NCBI GenBank assembly: GCA_034008185.1
Contig: CM067081.1
Span: forward strand, 26,596,806 to 26,660,805
Source of the DNA: Gorsachius magnificus
Lineage: Eukaryota > Chordata > Aves > Pelecaniformes > Ardeidae
DNA: 64,000 nucleotides
Direction: 5' to 3'
Shown here piece after piece: positions 12,401 through 24,678 of this stretch (positions are counted from its first letter, which is position 1; each line of letters opens with the position of its first letter). The notes under the pieces were generated by a model. The model ran no database searches. It was not told where the DNA came from and saw only the letters and a program-made list of their open reading frames with translations. The translations under genes were made by a program, and so were the position numbers.

Positions 12401-15400
12401 CTCTTCTAAGTCTCTCTTCTATGGTAAGGACCTCTGTTTTGAAGAGAAAAGCAGATGGAGCTCTCGCATTCCCTAGACGAGTATTATAAGAAAAGTTTGG
12501 GGTTCTCTTGTAAGTATTTTTTTAAAACTGTAACAAACCTCATAACATCTGTGACAGACTCTCAAGCATTGTGTAGGGATCCTTATATTTAAAAGCATTC
12601 TGTGTAATAAAGAACAAACCCTGAAAGCTCTCAATAGGGGAATACTGTATCTATTACTATCAGTTCCCAAACACATTATGTTAAGACTGTTAATACCATG
12701 GAAACTGATAAGTGGAATGAATGGAGGATAGCAAGAAAAAGGAGCCGTCAGTTTTTATTTTGAGATGTGGAATTTTTTTTAAAGAGTAAAAGACAAGTGA
12801 AATGCTAGTTTTCGTTTGCTACGTACATTTATGCACCCATAAACACAGCCAATTTGAAAGATAAATCTTTAATGAAAAACATAACCTGATGTTGTACTAG
12901 CTACTGTAGAAAATCCTGTCAGTGTGACTTTGGGATTTTTCTGTTCTTTTTACCTCTTTTCATGATGAATTTCACCTATAATAGTTGAATTATAAAAATG
13001 TAAATTCCTCAAGCCTGTAATTATTTGTTAGGATTAAAATGATACATGTCTTAATGAAGTTTTATCAGATCATTGTAAGATAGGAGAAACAAAATGTTTT
13101 CCAAATGTTTCACTCTTAGCTACTTAAAAAATTCCTAACATATCATTTGGATGTGCAAATTATCTATAAACTGTGTACTCTTCCAGAGTCTGACTCTACA
13201 AGTTATTTAACTCTTTTATTTCTCCATGTACTACTTAAATTACAGTTATTTCCCACTAAAATCAATTATAAACTACAATGAATTGATTTAAGCCTGTAGC
13301 CATTGCTCTCTCCTTTAAATAATTTTCTTAAAAACAGTTATCAACTGTGTAACCACCAGTATTGTTATTTTCTAATCTCTTCTTTGGATGTTTTGAAATG
13401 CCCTGTGAACTGTAAGCTGTCCATAGTTAAAACTTTTCTGTTTCAATGAAGTTAACCTTAATAAAAAAAAGATGGAACTATGTATTAAATAAAACATAAA
13501 TCAAGCATTATTGTTTTCATGAGTAAAGAGCAATGTTAATTTTAGTATGTCTACAGTGAAGCTGGAGGTAGGAGTTCTGATTGCAGCATGCGTGGGAACT
13601 GCCACATGAGATCTGATCTCTTTGAGACCACTGAAAATGACTTAAAGACAGGCCACCCAAATGTAGGTAGTTGGGTTTCATGGTGGTTTATGCAATGCAC
13701 ATCAAAGCCCATTCTTGCAAATACAGTATTATTCATTAGATAAAAGCTTTCCTGTTATGGTACAGTTACGATGCCATTACTGCTGCTGACATGACAACTA
13801 CCTGTAGTTGTACCCAAAAGAGAACAAGTGGTATGTGAATGGAGTTGCTAACCTCAAATTCTCTAAAACCAGATCTGCAATCAGCTCCCCACCTTATCAG
13901 TACAAAGTAAGCTGTCTTTTGTTCAAATGGACTGAAAGGAAGCAACAAATTGCACAACAAAGTAAAGATGGGAACTCCTACTTACTTCTAAGAAGACTTA
14001 ATGCCTTTATCAATAGTAGATCAAATATTGAAGAATATAAAAATAAGTAGGAAAGACTGAAAATAGAGTTGGCACTATGCAGAAGATTCATGCAAAAATT
14101 TCAATTCTTAGAGAAGTCTAAGAAAAAAAGAAAAGAATAATCTAGAGCTAACTTTAAAAAAAAAAAACATAGGAAATCAAAACAACAGTAGCAATTTTGA
14201 TCCCAATAAGTCGAATTGAATGAAGAAAACCTGCCCTGCTCTCAAAATACTGGCCACAGAAGATCAAAATCAGACTAAAGACCTAAGAAGCTTTCTAGCT
14301 CAACTCCAATGCCATGTCCATTTTTATATTGCTAGCACAAATATTTCATAAATGTATTTTTGTTTTTAAATGTCCATATTTAAAACAGTATGCTGAGATC
14401 AGAAAATGAATATGTGACCAAAGCAAGTGCATTTTCTATTTTGCTGGTTTTAAGTTAATCTAAAGTCACTTTAAAATAATTCCAGGGATCAGACTTTGTA
14501 TTTCTTTCTTTCAGAGATGTTGCACATTATAAGTAATTTCATTGTTATTAATATTTGCCTCAAATTCAGTCAAAATGTTTGTTCTTTACTGCTTTTTCCT
14601 TCACGATATTCTCCATCATATCCTCTATGTATATCTCTTACTTTTGTCTTTAATCACCAAGTGGAAACAGTCATGTCTATATAGGTATTGAAAGAGAATG
14701 TAATTCACATCCACCACCTGTTGGGAGAATCTAAAGAATGATCCATAAAACTGTTAACCAATTAACGAAGTGTAACAAAATTGGCAAAATGAGATTTGGG
14801 AGACTAGACTTGATTCTCTAATGATCCTGCTAAAAAGACCAGAAAAATGAATTGGTTTTGGAAAATGAGGAGCTGTCTAAAAGTACACTGATTCCTTGAA
14901 ACCATCACTATATAGTTTGTCCATGTTTTGAGTCAAATATACAAAGAAATTTGTGTTACCGGCACAAAAGGATAGTTGTTTCCTGTAAAAAAGTCTTGTC
15001 ACTGCTGACCTTGTACATGCTGCATTTGGTCTTTTCTGTAATACTTCAAGTGAAGAACCTGAGTATAAAACGTTGGTGAACAGCCAAAAGGAAGGCCAGC
15101 CATAGCCCCTCAGTGCTGAGTGATTTGAATTGGAGCAGCTCCTTTACTGAAGAATACTGCCTGCCTTGGAATAGCAATATCTCCTATAGTTTGTGCTCAA
15201 GTCCAGTTTTAGCCCGTCCTTTCTCAAATTCTGTGATCCATTCAAAAACACAGTACAAAAAGTTAACATGATTTTTGAACTTCTCATTGATGTAGGCAGT
15301 ACAGGGTCGATCTGTCACCCAGCAAGACCGGGATTTACGTGTTGACTTGGGATTTCGAGGAATGCCAATGACAGAAGAGCAGCGACGACAGTTTAGTCCA

Positions 15401-18400
15401 GGCCCACGCACAACTATGTTTCGTATTCCAGAGTTTAAATGGTCTCCTATGCACCAGCGGCTCCTGACAGACTTGCTTTTTGCACTAGAAACAGACGTAC
15501 ATGTTTGGAGAAGGTATGTGGTTGTTTCTTCTTTAACTCCTGTTTTGTGTTTCCATCAACAAGGAAAAATTAGATGTGTTGTAGAGGAGCTGTTACTAGG
15601 ACAGTGGAAAGGGACAGAGTTGGTGTTAGCTGAAGTACCCTTCTGTATCTTGGATCTTCTCTTTGCACCCCTGCCTAACCTGGAACAGCTCTATTTAACG
15701 GGTAACAGTTGCTGTTTTCTTGAGAGATGATATAACTCATACAAACCCAACTAAACTGAGCTGTTCTTTCAGATTATATTTAGTATTAGAATCTGCTCCT
15801 TCTGTTTCAGACATGGGGAAGACTTGTGTGTCTGCTAATGGCCATTATTTTCAACCAATTACAAGAGCTTCTTTACCTGCAAACCTTATAAATAAAAACC
15901 TTATAAATAAAAAATTATAACCATATAAATAAAACCTTATAAATAAAAACTCTTTCCTATAACATTTTCTAAAGAATCACTCTTTCTAGTTGGCAGGGGT
16001 TTTTTTACATGCCAGCTCCTGGTTGTACTTAGTCTTCGTAGTTACGTTTTATTTTTTGATGGCAATGTGATTTCCTAGGTTTTTTGCACACTCAATAACT
16101 TACTGTTATCAGAGCCCTTAGGTATAACAAACACTATTTAATCTAATTTCCAGGTCAAAAAGTTCATTTTCAGAAAACTTGAGCATAGTTATATCCAAGG
16201 ACCAATTTATATTGCACTTAATTTCCATTTTGGTGAACTGTTCTGTGATCATTACTAGGAAATAGACAATTCTGATAATTTTTTGGGCCAAATATGTGGG
16301 AGGGGTATGTACTTTGTGCTTAGGTAATGCTTGGAGATTAAAGTTCAGTTTGTATATTTTCAGTGGAAGCATTTAGGGTTTTTTTGCTGGCTGCCAACAA
16401 TGTTGTTTTGGGAAAAGAACATACTTACAGACTATTCCTCAATATTTTCATGGACTTTTATATTTTTGGAGAGTGACTGTTTCATGGAACAATTTCTCAC
16501 CAATTAGGAGTTGCTGAGATTTCAGCTAATCTTATTAGCATCTGTCGCTTGCAAAGCTATTGCTAATGCTAAAATGAATGTTAGTTAAGAAAGGTAATAT
16601 TAGATCAGATTAGATATCACCACATTATGAAGTTTCCCCTTTAAAACACTAGGTGGTGTTATCATTAGGTGTTATCAAGGATGCTTCAAATGGCACTGAT
16701 GCAGTATGGTGAACACTTAAATAATTTTCATGCTGAAGAAACAAGCCCACTGCTTTCAGCAGAACTGCCTGTGAAGTGAGGTACTGGTTGATGGGAATAA
16801 AGGGTTGTGAGCCATTGTTCTCAACTGGGTACCTGAAACTAATCCTGGTATGAAAGTAGATAGCAATTTGTTCATTAGATTAGTCCTGCTCATATTTTAG
16901 ACAATTTACATGCAATTTTTCTAGACAAGATTTTGCCTTTATATCAAAGAAACATTCATGATCTGGTTGCAAAGAATAAATTTATCTAAACTTTTATTTT
17001 AACTGTTTGGTTTTAATCCATCTTTTCTTCTGTTCTTGCAGTCACTCCACAAAGTCTGTGATGGACTTTGTCAATAGCAATGAAAATATTATTTTTGTAC
17101 ACAACACAATACACCTCATTTCCCAGATGGTAGACAATATTATTATTGCTTGTGGAGGAATTTTACCACTGCTGTCAGCAGCCACATCCCCAACTGTAAG
17201 TACAATATTTCCACCTAGTGGTCATATTAGAAATTGTTTTTGCTAACCCAAATCACTATTTGCAGCTGACGACTTCTTTAGGGACTCCTGCTAATTCCTT
17301 CAAAAAAATTAAATTATAATTGAAACTGTTAAGCTTTGATATAGAGTGTTTATAATATTTTTCATTTGAAATGCTAATTTTATTAGAGAAGTAGTACTAA
17401 ATAAGAATAATATTTCTAGGTATTTAATATTTTGTTTGAAAGAGAAGGCAGTTAGGATCATGATTAGAAATCATGATTACTGTAACAAAATTACATGCTT
17501 TATGATGGCTACTCATTGATAAATTTGTAATGATGATTTGTAAATCTGTTTTGCATGGCCACCATTTCTTTCCATGCCAAATGATACCAGAAGTCATCCC
17601 CTCACTACTCTGTTTACTTCTTCTTTCCGTAGGTCCTGTCCTTTGTTTCCTCTCTTTTTTTTAATCTTGTACTGAAATAGGCTGATATTTTTATCCAAAC
17701 CAATGTTTTTCATAAACTGTAATTTCTTAGGGGATCACAGTTGAGGCAAGCAGAGTGATCTAATAAGAATGCTTCATGAAAAAGGGAGGAATGTTTTGTA
17801 AATATTGTGTTATTGTCAATAGTAATTACAGTACTTGAATGTCATGTGTTGTCCGTGCATATAGTATCTGTAACTATTTCTTTCACACTAAATCTTTTAT
17901 CTTGAACATCCCGTGAGCGTCTGCAGTTAGTATTGGTCTTTGAAAGGGGAGAAAATGAGGCCAAGAAGGAACAAAGAGGCTCTTCTGAAGTAATGTGGCT
18001 AGTCAGCACTGGAGGCTACAAATGTAGTTTGGCAGTAAAAGCTGAATTTCTCGTTCTAGCCATTCAGCAACTGAGATTACTTTACTTTGCCTCTACTATT
18101 ACTTCTAGTTAGCTAGTGAAAAAAATGCTTTGCACAATTTTATTTGAAAGCTATGAATGTATGAACTAGCAATTAGCTAAATATTAATATGACTTTCAGC
18201 CAGGCAATTAATGGTTAAATGCTGTGTCTTTACTATTTTCACTGTGTTAACTGAGAAAATATTTTCTACAAGCAAAAGTGCAAGGCTCACAGGAAAGACT
18301 TTAGTTCTCTGTAGTCACAAGAATGACATCAAGGTTGCTGAATAAAAGATTTTGCAAGTGCTTCATTGTAAATATTGTCAAGGATAAGAGAGTACACACG

Positions 18401-21400
18401 AAGCCATCTTGAGATGCAGGCTGTAGATACATTGGGAGATATTTTTTAAAACAAACTTTTAGACATAATTTGAAAATTAAGGTGTTTTCTTTGCCATCTT
18501 TTATATAAAAATATAAAACTGGCACAGCATTAATTAGGCTGCAACTCCATTGAACTGTGTTGGTGGGTTTTAGCTCTTACCCTGGCTTATGATACTGCAG
18601 AGCCATTCTATAGAATAATAATTTTGCAGTTCACCATTTCCTTCTATTCTGGATAATAAATATATGTGTGTGTGTGTCTCTCCACACATGTGCATAGATA
18701 GATAGCTGATCCAGCTTTATAAATTAGACACCCATTTGTTAAAATACTGTGTGTTGATACTGCCTTGCTACAATACCAGTGATCTTCATACATTGGTACA
18801 AAAGACTACATTCTCAAATTTTTGTATTATGCATGCATTTAAATGCTCAATTTTGCCACCTGTTTCAGATAATGAAATAAAAATAAATTGTGAAATAAAC
18901 TAATTCTCTAAAAGATCAGTAACTGGCTTCAAACTGAATTAATCCTACTCTGTGAAATTAAAAAAAAAAAAAAAAAGTAATTACTTTTGTCCCAGAAGTA
19001 CAGGGAGGGTGGGGAAAAGTAATTGATAAAATCACAAAATAATTTCACATGGAAATAACCGTTACTGTCTAGATGATGACTTCATAATCATTTCCCCCTG
19101 GCAGAGAGCTTCTTTCCTCCCATTCAACTCCATTCCTGTTCCATCATTGCCTGTCCATAAACATTAGCAGGAAGGTGGTTTTATTCATCATTGTGACAGA
19201 TACAAAGAGCCCAGCACATCCTTCCTCCTTCTCAGAGAAGGTGCTTTCCCTCAGTGTTTTTCTGGATCACAGTTACGAAGGGACCAGCTGCCCTCGTCAG
19301 ACCACTTCTGAATATCCATCATATGATGAATGAAAACAAGTTTCCTACTGATTCTCAGACTTCTAATGTTTTTGCATCTTTGAACTGTTGTGGAGAAAGT
19401 GGATGGACTGCTGGTTAGGAATATATTTCTTCTCAGCCTTGAAAGGGCAAAGTTGTCCAGTGCTTGCAATCAGTTACAAAAGACTGTCTCATTCTCCTTC
19501 CAAGAGCTGATAATTGGAAGAGAGAAGAGATCTGAAACTGGAAGATTTATGTAGTGTCTTCACTGCATAAAAACAGTTATGGCAGGCTTTCTAATGACAC
19601 TCTGCCAGAGGAATTCTCAAGGGAGGAAAGAGCCAATACTCTTTTTTCCCCCCACCAATTCAAAGAATCACAGAATCACAGAATGGCTGAGGCTGGAAGG
19701 GACCTCTGGTAGTCATCTGGTCCAACCCCCCTGTCATGGTTTAACCCGGCTGGCAACTAAGCATCATGCAGCTGCTCGCTCACACAGTGGGATGGGGGAG
19801 AGAATTGGGGGGGGAGGGGGGGGGGGGGGAAGTAAGACCCATGGGCTGAGATAGAGACAGTTTAATAAGAAAAAAAAATAACAATGGTAATAATAATAAA
19901 AATGGTAAGAGAATACACAAAATATATAAAACAAGTGATGCACAATGCAATTGCTCACCACCCGCTGACCAATGCCCAGCCCATCCTGAGCAGAAATCAC
20001 TCCCTCCCCTGAGCCCCGATCACTCTCCCCAAGCCGCCATCACTCTCCCCCTTGACCAACCAACTAACTGCCCCGAGCATGACGTTATATGGTATGGAAT
20101 AGCTCTTTAGTCAGTTTGGGTTAGCTGTCCCAGCTCTGCTCCCTCCCAGCTTGTTATGCACCTGGCTGAGCAGGAGGAGCTCAAAAAGTCCTTGAGTAGT
20201 CTCAGCACTACTTGGCAACAACTAAAAACATCAGCGTGTTATCAACATTCTTCTAGTACTAAATCCAAAGCACAGCAATATGCTAGCTACTATGAAGAAA
20301 ATTAACTCTATCCCAGCCGAAACCAGGACACCCCCTGCTCAAGCAGGGCCACCTAGAGCCAGTTGCCCAGGACTGTGTTCAGATGGCTTTTGAGTATCTC
20401 TGAGGATGGAGGCTTCACCACCTCCCTGGGCAACCTGTGCCAGTGCTCAGTCACCCTCAGAGCAAAAAAGTGTTTCCTGATTTTCAGATGAAACCTGCTG
20501 TGTTTTAGTTAATTACATTGATTAATGTTTTTTTTTCCACAAGGTATACAGTCCAGATTTTGTGTTGCATCTCATGAATCCCTTCCAACCTCAACCATTC
20601 TGTGATTCTGTGTGATTCTGTGATTCTGCAATTTAAACTGGGCATGGTATTAGAAATCCAGTCAAGCAGTACTGCTCTGCTGTTAAGGAAAGCAAGCTGT
20701 CCATATGTAAGAGAAGCTGCCTTACGGGGTCAGCCCAAGGGCCCTGTTGGTTTAGCATTCTGCCTCCAGCGGTTACTGTTTGCAGCTTACATCAAAATAC
20801 AGAAGTCTGAGCAAGCATGTTGATTGCTCTAATGATACTTCACTTCAGCGTTTAGGATTTTAACAGCTAGAGAGTGTGTCCAGGCTGTCATGTTTAATAA
20901 CTACTGAGGAATTTATCCTAGACTTTATCTAATCTTTTTTGAAGCTACTTAGGCTTTTAGCCTCCATATTATCCTATGGCATTGAGCCTGACAAAGTAAT
21001 TATATAACCTTTGAAGCACTTCTTGTCTTTGTTTTTTTAAGCCTGCTTAAATGTATAAAGTCACTATATGCCTTACTGTTTATGCTATGAAAGCAGCAGT
21101 TAATCATGTCTTTATTCATCTTCATATCATTTATGACTTTGTAGGCTTGAGTCATATCTCCTGGTATGCCTGTTTGAATCCATAGTCTTCATCTTGTTTA
21201 GTCTGTCTGTCTGAAAGCTTCAGATCCTCCATATCTGTATTCTGTGGAGCTTTTCTGTGGTGTCAAAACCCTCACATTTTGTAGATCCTGTAGAATACAT
21301 ATATTCCATTTATCAACAAGTAGGAGCTCATTTTACTTCATTTCTTCCTTTTTCACTTTCATGAATGGTGACTCAAATATTCCCACTTAAGGCCTTTTGG

Positions 21401-24400
21401 GCCTATATTGAAATTTTGAAGTAGTTTCCTCCTAGTGTGTTATATTTGTGGCATAGGACACATAATTTACATCTACTTCTGAAAATTAATTTACTTTTTG
21501 GTCTGGAATAATGAAACATGAAGCCAAAAAAGGCTATAGAACAGACAGTAATGGTTGTTCAACCCTTTTACTTTGAAATGGTAAACGAGGATGGAATTCA
21601 GGAAGAGGATAAGGTAAATTTAGGCATCCACTTCAAGTACTTATGTGAGGACTAGATTTCTAGCCAATGGAGATCTACTTGATAGAAGCAAATGATTCAG
21701 CTATCTCTGATGTAGACATCTAGTGGCTGGTCAGCCAGATCCCTGTAGGGTCCATTAACTGCAATGATTGTTAACCTGGAGCTGAATCCAGACTCTTTTT
21801 ATGAGGTAGTTTATGTGTTTTCTAACGGAGATGATGACAGACAGAAACACGTAGTTCATTTATTGATTTCGCAGTCCTACCTATCCACAGTTCCTGGACT
21901 TCAGTGTGTTAGTCTGAGTTGAAGCGAGGCATCATCCTGGGCTGCTGATTCTTGAACATATACATCTGTTACAAAACTCTCTGCCATATATTCTGCCATA
22001 GAGTTAGTTGTTATTACATGTGTCCCATTGCCTCTCATTTTTTTATAGACATTTCACTTATTTCTCATTAGTAGAATAGATACTGGGTATTGGATGCTTG
22101 AATTAATTAAGGCTATATGCAGAAAAGAACCAAGAGATAAATTTAGCAAAATGACTTTCAGAATATTGGAGGAATTACAGAATTTTTTTTATTATTTCTT
22201 TTGTGCAAGAGATTCTGTATTGTGTTCCCTCCCTTTCTGAAAAAGCAGTACTGTCACAGTTTCTGTCAAAAAAAACCAACATTTTCCTTTGCATAGTAAG
22301 GACTTGTAGTGAAATGGAAATTCTTCTGGGCTGGGTGGAAAATTACTCCATGATCCCTTGTCTGCTGTAGAACAGGCAATCTTAATTATGGAATTCCCTC
22401 ACTATTGAATTCTTGTAATAGAAATCTGCCTTTTGCTTGCTTTTTTTAATCCAGACTAGGATGATCTGAATAGTGCTGTGAAGAGGAGCCTTTAAATATG
22501 AATAGGAAGAAGAAAAGAAAAAATGCATTATCTGTGAAAGCAAACCACTCAAAAATCTATGAGTTACTGAAGAGTAGCATGAAGGCCACATTTGTATGGA
22601 ATACATGGGAAAGTTTACTGTAATTCACAGTAATCTATTCCCACATGCTTTAGTATTTCCCTTGATTTCAGTTTTATACCACCTCTGTCTCAGGGTCTGT
22701 ATAAGGACTTGCTTCAAATGCTGGTGTCTTCAAAGGGTTGTCAGTTGTATATGTGAAATGATCGAAGGGGAAGCAAATACTAACAAAAAGTATAACCGTT
22801 TTTGTTGGTTTACAATATAAGATGGAGTGTGTTCCACTGTTGATTCTGATGTCTTGCTTATTAAATTGGGTGATATTAGATAACTCTGCCAATATTATAA
22901 GGAGGTCATAAAATATAAAATACTGATTTCGGGTTTTTTTTTTCTTTCTGCGGGGGAGGTCTTTGGGGCTTTTTTTAATTACAGCTGTAAGGAAGACGGT
23001 GTACAATGTGAAAAAAGCATATTTGGGGAGCTGTAAGGAAAAAGGTTTGCAGAAGATGGTTGCCAGATAAAACACTTCGTGTATAAGCTAGGAACTTGAA
23101 ATAATCATTGCTTACTATAAGGGTAGCAGCCATGACAAAGACTTCAGGACATTGAGTAAGGCAAAAGAAATTTGAAGAGTTGAAATATATGTGACAACTG
23201 AGAGTAAATTTTCAGACCCCTTGCAACTAGTTTGGTTTTCTGCTTAGTCTATGAACTCTACAATTCTAATTCTTGCTTGCAGCATTTAAAACAGCAGCTC
23301 TCAAATTGTGATCTGAGGGCTGCTGGTGTTATACGAACGGCTGTCTGCAAAACTCAATTAAACATGTGAAGACAGCCTTATAAGGTCTGTGGATTAAAAG
23401 CCAGGATGAGATATTTTTCTCTATGTCCTGTGTATAGTGTTAGCATTATTATTATAGTCGTGTCCATGATTCAGGTGATGCCTTGGGTGCTATGTGATCT
23501 ACAACAAAGCTGAGAATCAACAGCGGCACCCTGATGTAAAAATTTTCAGCTAGTAATCGAGAGAAAATAGCCATAGGTTAATGCTCGAGGTGCATCCAGC
23601 TACAAAAGAAGAAAACACATTTAAAAACTGGTTGAACGTGGTATTTTCTGTTCCAAAAGGACAGCAAGCAGTTTGTTTCAGCTTGTTTTTCTTTCTGTTA
23701 GATTAGTTTTTTTCACTATTTAAATGACAAAAATACTGACACACACTTGAAAATTCAGTTTCTTTCTCTTTTCAAAATGTGACCAGAGAAAACTTAAGGA
23801 TTAGTTCCTAGCCTATTGCGATAAGAGAAAAAGTGCTTATACCTGAAATTAAAACATAGAAATTACACACAGGAGTTTAAGTGTGAACTCTGAAATTGAA
23901 GACTAACAGAGTCCCAGGGGCTTAAGGAATTTTTTTTTTTTTTTTTTTTTTTTGTGTGGTTCAAAAGCATTCAGATATCCAGTATGATACTGGTTTAGGT
24001 TGGGTAAATCACACCCAAATGCGGTATGTACAATGAGCTATGTATTGCTTCAAAGGAAGAAGCGTTACGCATGAAGAACCAGTTTCCTTTTTGTGATTTA
24101 CATTTGTTTTGTCAAAACATATTTGCCTCCTCCTACAAAGATTAACTACCTTATTACATTTCAGTTAAATGGCTTGTTGTAAAACGCGCATTTTATTTCT
24201 ATATAATCAGTGAAAACATTACTTTGATTTACATTGCTTCATAAAATTGCCCTATGTACTATATAAAAGATGTACATCAGTTTGGAAGAATCAGTGTTTA
24301 CATGAACTCCATAATAATACAAGATTTACAGTTTTCCTTGTGCACAGCTATCTCTTGGAAGTCTTTATTTTCAAATGTTCGTGCTGAGCTGAAATGTTTT

Positions 24401-24631
24401 GCTGTTCTAATTATGAATTAAACAAATGTCTAACTCCAAGATACTGATTTGTTTCAATTTTACATTGTATTTTTAGTTAACTTAAATAATTTTCTTTTTC
24501 TTTTATTGTTGTGATCTGTTGTCTGTTTTGTCTGTTGCATGTCCAGGGTTCTAAGGTTAGTATTGCTGCTGTAAGTTTCAGTTTTTTGCATTTTTAAAAA
24601 TACCTTATTTTTGATCATTCAATATTTTGGC

Positions 24632-24678
<47 letters not shown>

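Larger units (their letters stand above)
17196..24546 (+). other. NBEA: NBEA intron (7.4 kb) with nested transposons
   Basis: Contains a (TG)n tract (18665-18677), A17 (18960-18976), the transposon block 19664-21400 and T24 (23930-23953). Stretches 17196-18660 and 21400-23930 show no recognised element. A 72-codon minus-strand frame at 19251-19469 is not recognisable. Confidence 0.8.

Noticed and set aside
16640..17225. Further CTCF-like words (cactaggtggtg at about 16650; ccacctagtggt at about 17211)
   Set aside because: Each has mismatches at key core positions, unlike the site at 10019.
19251..19469. 72-codon minus-strand frame
   Set aside because: No recognisable family, start context or neighbouring exon; may be a decayed insertion but not supportable.
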